Assembly: GCA_012269805.1 (NCBI GenBank)
Contig: JAAXJP010000017.1
Location: forward strand, 1 to 10,122
Source: Rubrivirga sp.
GTDB lineage: Bacteria > Bacteroidota > Rhodothermia > Rhodothermales > Rubricoccaceae
Length of the DNA stretch: 10,122 bases
Reading direction: 5' to 3'
Shown in pieces: positions 1 through 5,626 of the stretch. The notes under the pieces are model-generated. The model worked only from the letters and a program-made list of their open reading frames with translations, was not told the origin of the DNA and did not search any database. A program made the position numbers and the translations under genes. The number at the start of each line of letters is the position of its first letter. Positions within the stretch are counted from its first letter, which is position 1.

Positions 1-1519
1 GTGGGGCCCGGTCGGGGCCGTCGCGCTGGGCGTGCTCGTCCCGCTCGGCTACCTCGCCGCGCGGGCGCTCTCGGCGGACCCCGCCACGCTCGCCGACCTC
101 GTGCTCCGCGCGCGGACGCTCCGGCTGGCGGGCAACACGGTCGGGCTGACGGCGGCCGTCCTCGCCTCGACGGTGTCGCTGGCGCTCCCGCTCGCGTGGC
201 TCGTGGCCCGCACCGACCTACCGGCGCGGCGGCTGGTCACCGTCCTGGGCGCGCTCCCCCTCGCGGTGCCGGGCTACGTGATGGCGTACGCGCTTCTCGC
301 CGCGACCGGCCCGGCCGGGCTGGTCGCCGAGCTGACCGGGTTCGCCGTGCCGCGGCCGGGCGGGGCGGTCGGCGCGTGGCTGGCGCTCACGCTCACGCTC
401 TTCCCGTACCTCTTCCTCGGGCTCCGGGCGGCGCTCCTCGGCCTCGACCCGTCGCTCGACGAGGCCGCGCGGACGCTCGGCGCCTCTCCGTGGCAGCGGG
501 CCCGGACCGTTGTCCTCCCGCAGCTCCGGCCGGCGCTCCTCGCGGGCGGGCTGCTCGTCGGGCTCCACGTGCTCGGCGACTTCGGCGTGGTCTCGCTGAT
601 GCGGTTCGAGACGTTCAGCTTCGCGATCTACCTCCAGTACACGGCGGCCTACGACCGGGTCTACGCGGCCGCCCTCGCGCTCCTGCTCCTCGCCCTGACG
701 GGCGCGCTCCTCTGGGGCGAGGCCCGGCTTCTCCGCGGGCGCCGGTTCGCGCGCGTCGGGGCCGGCGCCGCCCGCCGCCAGCCGGTCGTCGGGCTCGGAG
801 CCTGGCGGTGGCCGAGCGCGCTCGGCGCGGGCGCACTGGCCCTGCTCTCAGTCGGCGTGCCCGTCGGGGCGTCGCTGTTCTGGCTCGGGCGCGGCCTGGA
901 GCCCGACGTCGTGGGCGACCTCGCGACGGCGCTCGGCGACTCGGTTTCGGCCGCGCTCCCGGCCGCGCTCGTAGCCGCCGCGCTGGCGGTGCCCGTCGGC
1001 GTGCTGAGCGTGCGGAGGCCGTCGCGGCGGACGGCCCTGGCCGAGCGCGTGGCGTACCTCGGCTACGCGACGCCCCCGCTCGCCTTCGCGCTCGCGTTCG
1101 TGTTCGTCTCGATCCGCGTGCTCCCCTGGGCGTACCAGACGCTCGGGCTGCTCGTGGCGGCCTACGCGCTGCACTTTCTGGCCGAAGCGCTCGGGCCGGT
1201 CCGCACGGCGCTGTACCAGGCCTCGGCGCGGGCCGAGGAGGCCGCGCGGACGCTCGGGCGCGGCCCGCTCCGCGCCTTCGCCGAGGCGACCCTCCCCACG
1301 CTCCGGCGTGGGCTCGGCGTCTCGGTCGCCCTCGTGTTCCTCTCGGCCATCAAGGAACTGCCCATCGCGTTCCTCCTGTCACCACTCGGGTTCGAGTCGC
1401 TCGCGCTCCGGTCGTGGGCAGCGGCCGGCGAGTCGCTGTTCGCCGTCGCCGCCCCGTACGCGCTCGCCCTCGTCGCCGTCTCGACGCCGCTCGTCGCGCT
1501 CGCCCTCCGCGAGCGGTAG
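1..1519 (+). CDS. FbpB/AfuB-type iron(III) ABC transporter permease, 5'-truncated by the window edge
   Basis: This is an inner-membrane permease, probably for ferric iron, of the fused two-domain binding-protein-dependent type (COG1178-like). The frame is open from base 2 to the TAG at 1517-1519. The GTG at 32 is probably not the real start, because the hydrophobic first helix is already under way upstream of it. About 500 residues are visible, with roughly a dozen hydrophobic segments. Each half carries an EAA loop, the contact site for the ATPase: the first around nt 458-545 (EAARTLGASPWQRA, then VLPQLRPALL) and the second around nt 1235-1310 (EEAARTLGRGPLRAFAEATLP). The segment KELPIAFLLSPLGFESLALR, nt 1353-1412, closely resembles the conserved C-terminal part of FbpB-type permeases. 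Its ATPase partner lies downstream at 2282. The periplasmic iron-binding protein is not seen and would be expected upstream of the window. Iron as substrate is inferred from family and context. Confidence 0.9.
   Translation, partial: WGPVGAVALGVLVPLGYLAARALSADPATLADLVLRARTLRLAGNTVGLTAAVLASTVSLALPLAWLVARTDLPARRLVTVLGALPLAVPGYVMAYALLAATGPAGLVAELTGFAVPRPGGAVGAWLALTLTLFPYLFLGLRAALLGLDPSLDEAARTLGASPWQRARTVVLPQLRPALLAGGLLVGLHVLGDFGVVSLMRFETFSFAIYLQYTAAYDRVYAAALALLLLALTGALLWGEARLLRGRRFARVGAGAARRQPVVGLGAWRWPSALGAGALALLSVGVPVGASLFWLGRGLEPDVVGDLATALGDSVSAALPAALVAAALAVPVGVLSVRRPSRRTALAERVAYLGYATPPLAFALAFVFVSIRVLPWAYQTLGLLVAAYALHFLAEALGPVRTALYQASARAEEAARTLGRGPLRAFAEATLPTLRRGLGVSVALVFLSAIKELPIAFLLSPLGFESLALRSWAAAGESLFAVAAPYALALVAVSTPLVALALRER
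461..1257 (+). repeat. 20-nt exact direct repeat marking the two EAA loops
   Basis: The 20-mer gaggccgcgcggacgctcgg occurs at 461-480 and again at 1238-1257, both in the permease frame and both encoding EAARTLG. The copies are 777 nt (259 codons) apart, one in each half of the permease. This fits the internal duplication typical of fused FbpB/ThiP permeases. Identity at every wobble position may reflect strong codon bias at this GC content, or some conversion between halves. It is not a mobile-element repeat. Confidence 0.8.
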
Positions 1520-1566
1520 GGGCCCGCACCGTCCGGATCGTCCACCGCCCTCCCTCACCCGCTTCC

Positions 1567-2196
1567 ATGTCGCCGTCCGATCCTGTCGACCGCGCGATCC
1601 GCGAGCGCCGGACGCTCAAGATGACCGCGGCGGAGCCCGCCCCGACCGTGGGCGCGCTCTCCCGCGCGACTGTCGAGGAGGTCCTCGCCGTCGCCGGCCT
1701 CGCCCCGTTTCACAAGCCCGCACCGTCCGGGGTGCCCGAGCCGTGGCGCTGCTACGCCCACGACGCCTCGGCCTGCCGCGCGCTCCGCGAGCGCGCGCTC
1801 GCGGCCGGGGTGGGGGGGAAGGTGCCCATGATGCTCGCGGCCGCCGACGCGCTCGTGGTCGTCACGTGGGTGCCGGAGGGGGCGTCGGAGCCCGTCCCGG
1901 ACCTCCGCTTCGAACCCTCGCTGCGGAACATGGAGCTGATCGCGGCGGCCGGCGCGATGATCCAGAACGTGCTCGTCGCCGCGACGGCGCGGGGCGTCGC
2001 GTCGTACTGGTCGAGCGGGGGCTGGCTCGCGACGGCGCCCGGGCTGGCGGCTGTGGGCGTACCCTCCGGCGAACTGGTGCTGGGCGCCGTGTTCTTCTTC
2101 CCCGACGCCGTCGAGGGCGCGGCGACGCACGTCGGCAAGCAGCACGCCGTTCGGACGCCGGCCTCGTCCTGGACGCGCTGGCCCGACATCGGCTGA
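1567..2196 (+). CDS. Nitroreductase-family FMN-dependent oxidoreductase
   Basis: This is a 209-residue cytoplasmic protein with the size and layout of the nitroreductase family, which uses FMN and NAD(P)H to reduce nitro compounds, quinones, flavins or sometimes ferric chelates. Visible family features are an N-terminal basic motif for the FMN phosphate (RAIRERRTLK, residues 9-18), a central helix MIQNVLVAATARGVASYWSS (131-150) of the kind that packs at the flavin and dimer interface, and the late strand LVLGAVFFFP (170-179). The ATG at 1567 lies 47 nt after the permease stop. The leader is C-rich with no Shine-Dalgarno motif. The gene sits between the permease and ATPase genes of the same transporter, so it is probably in that operon. 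A reductase role on iron or flavin is inference, and the substrate cannot be read from sequence. A run of seven G lies at 1812-1818 inside the gene. Confidence 0.87.
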   Translation: MSPSDPVDRAIRERRTLKMTAAEPAPTVGALSRATVEEVLAVAGLAPFHKPAPSGVPEPWRCYAHDASACRALRERALAAGVGGKVPMMLAAADALVVVTWVPEGASEPVPDLRFEPSLRNMELIAAAGAMIQNVLVAATARGVASYWSSGGWLATAPGLAAVGVPSGELVLGAVFFFPDAVEGAATHVGKQHAVRTPASSWTRWPDIG

Positions 2197-2281
2197 CCCG
2201 TCCTGGCGACGTCCGAATCCTTGGGTTCCTGTCGAATCGGGGCCCAGGCCGTGCGTAACTGACCGGCCGCCCCCGCTACCC
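2197..2281 (+). other. 85-nt intergenic spacer before the ATPase gene
   Basis: This is the longest gap between genes in the window. It is less GC-rich than its surroundings around 2211-2240. It contains an imperfect palindrome at 2215-2228 (gaatccttgggttc, one G-T pair) followed by a direct repeat of cgaatc (2214-2219 and 2233-2238). I could not match a well-spaced Bacteroidota -33 TTG and -7 TAnnTTTG pair. It could hold an internal promoter or operator, or simply be a spacer. Confidence 0.3.
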
Positions 2282-3382
2282 GTGCCGCTCCTCACCGTCT
2301 CCTGCCTCTCGAAGTCGTTCTCGTCCTCTAGCGGGGCGTCGGCGCTGCCCGTCGTCAACGGGCTGTCGTTCGGGGTGGAGGAGGGGGAGCTGTTCGCGCT
2401 TCTCGGGCCGAGCGGGTGCGGCAAGACGACCACGCTCCGCTGCGTGGCGGGCCTGGAGACGCCGGACCGTGGGACCGTCACGCTCGCCGGCCGCACGCTC
2501 GACGCCGATGGTGGGCCGCGCGTCCCGCCCGAGAAACGGGGGGTCGGGCTCGTGTTTCAGGACTACGCCCTCTTCCCGCACCTCACGGTCGCGGCGCACG
2601 TCGCTTTCGGGCTCCGGCACCTCTCGCGCGTCGAGCGCCGCGACCGCGTCGCCGAGGTGGTCCGCCTCGTCGGGCTGGCGGGCTTGGAAGACCGGCTCCC
2701 CCACGCGCTCTCGGGCGGCCAGCAGCAGCGCGTCGCGCTGGCCCGGGCCGTCGCGCCGCGCCCGCGGCTGCTCCTCCTGGACGAGCCGTTCTCCAGCCTC
2801 GACGCCGGGCTCCGCCACGAGACCCGCGAACGCGTCCGCGACCTCGTCCGGTCGGAGGGGATGACGGCGCTCCTCGTCACGCACGACCAGCAGGAGGCGC
2901 TCGCCTTCGCCGACCGTGTGGCCGTCATGCAGGGCGGCCAGATCGACCAGGTCGGAACGCCGGAGGCGGTCTACCGAACGCCGCGGACCCTCTTCGTGGC
3001 CCAGTTCCTCGGGCGGACCAACCTCATGCTTGCCGAGGCCAGGGGGGAGACGGCCGAGACGCCGCTCGGGGCCCTCCCGCTTCACCGGCCCGCGTCGGGG
3101 ACCGTCATGGTCTCGCTCCGCCCCGAGGCGCTCGCGCTCACCGCCAGCGCGGAAGGCGGGGGGAGAGAAGGGACCGTCCTCTCGCGCGACTATTGGGGGC
3201 ACGACGTGACGTACCGGGTCCGGCTCCCCGGCGTCGGGCTCGGGCCCATCGAGTGCCTCGTCCACACCGACGCGCGGGCGTCGTTCGCCGTCGGCGACGT
3301 CGTCGGCGTCCGGGCCGTCGAGCCGGCCGTCGTGCTGGAGCGCGTCGGCGTCCCTGAGTCGGGTGCCGATCCTACCTTTTGA
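2282..3382 (+). CDS. FbpC/PotA-type ABC transporter ATP-binding protein
   Basis: This 366-residue cytoplasmic ATPase should power the permease encoded upstream. All ABC signatures are intact: Walker A GPSGCGKTT (42-50), Q-loop VFQDYALFPHLTV (91-103), signature LSGGQQQR (143-150), Walker B LLLLDEPFSSLD (163-174) with catalytic Glu168, and the switch histidine in VTHDQQEA (199-206). Residues from about 240 to the end form a C-terminal TOBE-like regulatory extension (SLRPEAL at 278-284, GHDVTYRVRLPG at 306-317). Such an extension is usual for the ferric iron, sulfate, spermidine and maltose importer ATPases. The start is GTG; the next in-frame Met codon is far inside the nucleotide-binding domain. 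The leader is C-rich without a Shine-Dalgarno motif. Iron specificity rests on the FbpB-like partner; polyamine or thiamine transport is less likely. Confidence 0.92.
   Translation: MPLLTVSCLSKSFSSSSGASALPVVNGLSFGVEEGELFALLGPSGCGKTTTLRCVAGLETPDRGTVTLAGRTLDADGGPRVPPEKRGVGLVFQDYALFPHLTVAAHVAFGLRHLSRVERRDRVAEVVRLVGLAGLEDRLPHALSGGQQQRVALARAVAPRPRLLLLDEPFSSLDAGLRHETRERVRDLVRSEGMTALLVTHDQQEALAFADRVAVMQGGQIDQVGTPEAVYRTPRTLFVAQFLGRTNLMLAEARGETAETPLGALPLHRPASGTVMVSLRPEALALTASAEGGGREGTVLSRDYWGHDVTYRVRLPGVGLGPIECLVHTDARASFAVGDVVGVRAVEPAVVLERVGVPESGADPTF
3373..3381 (+). promoter_or_regulatory. Possible -7-like element upstream of the DUF5916 gene
   Basis: The string taccttttg sits in a rare AT-rich pocket over the ATPase stop codon, 21 nt before the ATG at 3402. 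It resembles the Bacteroidota -7 consensus TAnnTTTG with one extra T. No clear TTG -33 element was found at the expected distance, so a separate promoter for the DUF5916 gene is only a weak possibility. Confidence 0.2.
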
Positions 3383-3401
3383 GCCCGCCTCAGCCTCCCC
3401 G

Positions 3402-5597
3402 ATGACCGCCCGTGCCTTCCTGATCCTCGCCGCGGTCATGACCGTCCGGGCGCCGGCCGCCAGCGCCCAGACGGCCGCGCCCGTCCCGGCCCCGACCGAC
3501 CGGGCGGTCACGGCCGTCTACGCCGAGGCGCCGCCCCGCATCGACGGCCGGCTCGACGAGCCGCTCTGGGACCGCATCGCGCCGGTGACCGCGTTCCGGC
3601 AGGTGTTCCCGGAGATCGGCGCCGAGGCCACCGAGGCCACCGAGGTCCGGATCGCCTACGACCAGGACTACCTCTACTTCGCCTTCCGCAACCGCGACCG
3701 GCAGCCCGGCCTGATCCGGGCCCGCAACCTCGTCCGCGGCGGCCCCAACGCCGACGACGACCACCTCTACATCGGGCTCGACACCTACCGCGACGGCCGG
3801 AACGCCTACCTGTTCGAGATCAACGCGCTCGGCACGCAGGACGAGGCGCTCATCACCGACGAGGACCTCTCGTTCCAGAGCTTCTCGTGGGACGCCGTGT
3901 TCCGCTCGGAGACCTCGATCGACGACGGGGGGTGGTCGGCCGAGCTGGCGATCCCGTTCCGCCAGCTCCGGTTCCCCGACGGCGACGACCTCTCGTTCGG
4001 GCTCATGCTCCACCGGGGCATCCGGCACAAAAACGAGCGGGTCTCGTGGCCGGCCATCAGCCGGGAGGGGTTCGCCGCGCTCGCGCGCGTCTCCGAGTAC
4101 GGCGTGCTGCGCGGGATCCGGGGCGTCCGCCGCGGGCGGAACCTCGAGGTCAAGCCCTACGCCATCTCCGGCGCCCAGCAGGCCCGTCCCGACCTCGGCG
4201 CGCCGACCGAGGCCGCCGAGGTGACCTACGACGCCGGCCTCGACGTAAAGTGGGGCGTGACGTCCAGCCTCACGCTCGACGCGACCGTCAACACCGACTT
4301 CGCGCAGGTCGAGGCCGACGCGGCGCAGATCAACCTGACCCGGTTCAGCCTGTTTTTCCCCGAGCAGCGCGAGTTCTTCCTCGAGCGGGCGGGCCTGTTC
4401 GAGCACGGGACGGGCCGCGAGACCCAGACGTTCTTCTCGCGCCGGATCGGGCTCGACGAGTCGATCCTCGCCGGGGCCCGGCTGACCGGCCAAGTCGGGC
4501 CGCTCTCCGTCGGCCTCCTCAACATCGAGACGGGGCCGGACCTCGGCGAGATCTTCGGCGGGGCCTCGACGAACAACACCGTCGCTCGCGTCCGGGCGGA
4601 CGTCCTCCCGCGCGCGACGGTCGGCGGGATCGTGACGAACCTGGCCGACGACCTCCGGCGGAACACGGCGGTCGGCGTCGACGGCGTGGTCCGGTTCGGG
4701 CGGAACAGCGAGGTCAGCGGGTGGGCCACCCAGGTCTGGGACACGGCCGGCGAGAACAGCGCGGCGGGCCAGGTCTCGGCCCAGCTCGCGACCAACCGGG
4801 TCGGCGCCTATGGCGTGTTCTCGTCGGTCGGGCGCGCGTACGACCCCGCGCTCGGGTTCGTCCGGCGGCGGGACTACCGCCGGCTCGGCGGCGGCGCGTT
4901 CCTCAACACGCCGCTGGCGGGGACGCCGCTCCGCATCCAGCGCCTCGGGGGCGACGTCGACCTCTCGGCGTACTGGGGCCTCGACGGCGTGCTCCAGTCG
5001 TCGGAGGCCGAGGTCGAGACGTTCAGCGAACTCGTAAGCGGCGACGAGGTCGGCGTCGGCGTCCGCCACGTGTTCGAGCGTCTCGAGGCGCCGTTCACGA
5101 TCCGCGACGGCGAGACCGTCCCGGCCGACGACTACGGGTTCTGGCAGGCGTTCGCTGGGGCCGACACCGACGAAGGGCGCCCGCTGTACGGTGGCGTGGG
5201 CGTCGAGGCCGGCGGGTTCTTCTCCGGGTCCCGGGTCGAGGTCGAGGCCGGCCTGGGCTGGCGGCCGTCGCCCGGGGTCGGTCTCGAGGGCGGCGTCGAG
5301 CACTCGGTGATCGACCTCGGCGGCGGCCCGTTCGCGGCCACCGTCGGCTCGGTCTCCCTCTCGACCGCGTTCAGCCGGTCGCTCTTCGGGCGGACGCTGC
5401 TCCAGTACGACAACTTCTCCCGCCAGCTCCGCGCGAACGTCCGCCTCAACTGGATTCACACGCCGGGCAGCGACCTCTTCGTCGTGTTCGACACGGCGTA
5501 CGGCGTCGGGGAGGACGACCCGCTCGACCCGCGTCGGACCGTGCTCCTCCGCGACCGGCTGGCCGTCGTGAAGCTGACGTACCTCGTGCTGATCTAG
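3402..5597 (+). CDS. Secreted CBM9-like/DUF5916 protein, predicted outer-membrane barrel
   Basis: A 731-residue exported protein of unknown function. The ATG at 3402 gives a clean signal peptide (MTARAFLILAAVMTVRAPAASAQ, cut near residue 23). A GTG at 3363 in the same frame would overlap the ATPase gene and bury that signal, so it was not chosen. Residues about 35-225 resemble the family 9 carbohydrate-binding-like fold (PPRIDGRLDEPLWDRI at 44-59, YDQDYLYFAFRNRD at 86-99). The rest matches DUF5916: NTDFAQVEADAAQINLTRF (297-315), FFPEQREFFLERAGLFEHG (318-336), FFSRRIGL (344-351), and near the end DNFSRQLRANVRLNWIHTPG (670-689). Alternating hydrophobic strands through the C-terminal half, ending LTYLVLI, suggest a barrel. 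It begins 19 nt after the ATPase stop, so cotranscription is likely. Any role in iron uptake is only by association; sugar binding is not shown. Confidence 0.88.
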   Translation: MTARAFLILAAVMTVRAPAASAQTAAPVPAPTDRAVTAVYAEAPPRIDGRLDEPLWDRIAPVTAFRQVFPEIGAEATEATEVRIAYDQDYLYFAFRNRDRQPGLIRARNLVRGGPNADDDHLYIGLDTYRDGRNAYLFEINALGTQDEALITDEDLSFQSFSWDAVFRSETSIDDGGWSAELAIPFRQLRFPDGDDLSFGLMLHRGIRHKNERVSWPAISREGFAALARVSEYGVLRGIRGVRRGRNLEVKPYAISGAQQARPDLGAPTEAAEVTYDAGLDVKWGVTSSLTLDATVNTDFAQVEADAAQINLTRFSLFFPEQREFFLERAGLFEHGTGRETQTFFSRRIGLDESILAGARLTGQVGPLSVGLLNIETGPDLGEIFGGASTNNTVARVRADVLPRATVGGIVTNLADDLRRNTAVGVDGVVRFGRNSEVSGWATQVWDTAGENSAAGQVSAQLATNRVGAYGVFSSVGRAYDPALGFVRRRDYRRLGGGAFLNTPLAGTPLRIQRLGGDVDLSAYWGLDGVLQSSEAEVETFSELVSGDEVGVGVRHVFERLEAPFTIRDGETVPADDYGFWQAFAGADTDEGRPLYGGVGVEAGGFFSGSRVEVEAGLGWRPSPGVGLEGGVEHSVIDLGGGPFAATVGSVSLSTAFSRSLFGRTLLQYDNFSRQLRANVRLNWIHTPGSDLFVVFDTAYGVGEDDPLDPRRTVLLRDRLAVVKLTYLVLI
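3624..3647 (+). repeat. Tandem 9-nt coding microrepeat
   Basis: The unit gaggccacc occurs twice in tandem (3624-3632, 3633-3641) and is followed by a partial third copy gaggtc. In frame it encodes EATEATEV, residues 75-82 of the DUF5916 protein, within its CBM9-like domain. It looks like a small replication-slippage expansion that keeps the frame. Confidence 0.75.
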
Positions 5598-5605
5598 GTT
5601 CGGCA

Positions 5606-5618
5606 GGGGCGGAGCCCC
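5606..5618. terminator. Short GC hairpin between the convergent genes
   Basis: The 29-nt gap between the two convergent stop codons contains a perfect inverted repeat, ggggc-gga-gcccc: a 5-bp stem with a 3-nt loop. Its position suits a shared bidirectional terminator. The stem is short and no T-run follows on either strand, so it is not a standard intrinsic terminator. At this GC content such stems also arise by chance. Confidence 0.35.
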
Positions 5619-5626
5619 GGCGTGGT

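Noticed and set aside
162..200. Possible mobile-element ends or CRISPR-like repeats anywhere in the window
   Set aside because: Reading both strands, I saw only short GC-driven repeats and no regularly spaced units, terminal inverted repeats or transposase motifs; the coordinates given are nominal.
32..1519. Permease starting at the GTG at 32
   Set aside because: The frame is open to the window edge and the first hydrophobic helix begins upstream, so the gene is treated as 5'-truncated.
1..2196. A 731-codon frame from base 1 apparently fusing a long N-terminal region to the nitroreductase
   Set aside because: The part before 1567 is Arg/Pro-rich and out of frame with the permease, whose motifs cover the same bases. 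The nitroreductase starts at its own ATG at 1567.
5598..5626. Possible small RNA or strong intrinsic terminator in the convergent gap
   Set aside because: There are only 29 nt, with a 5-bp stem and no T-run. It was kept only as a low-confidence terminator candidate.
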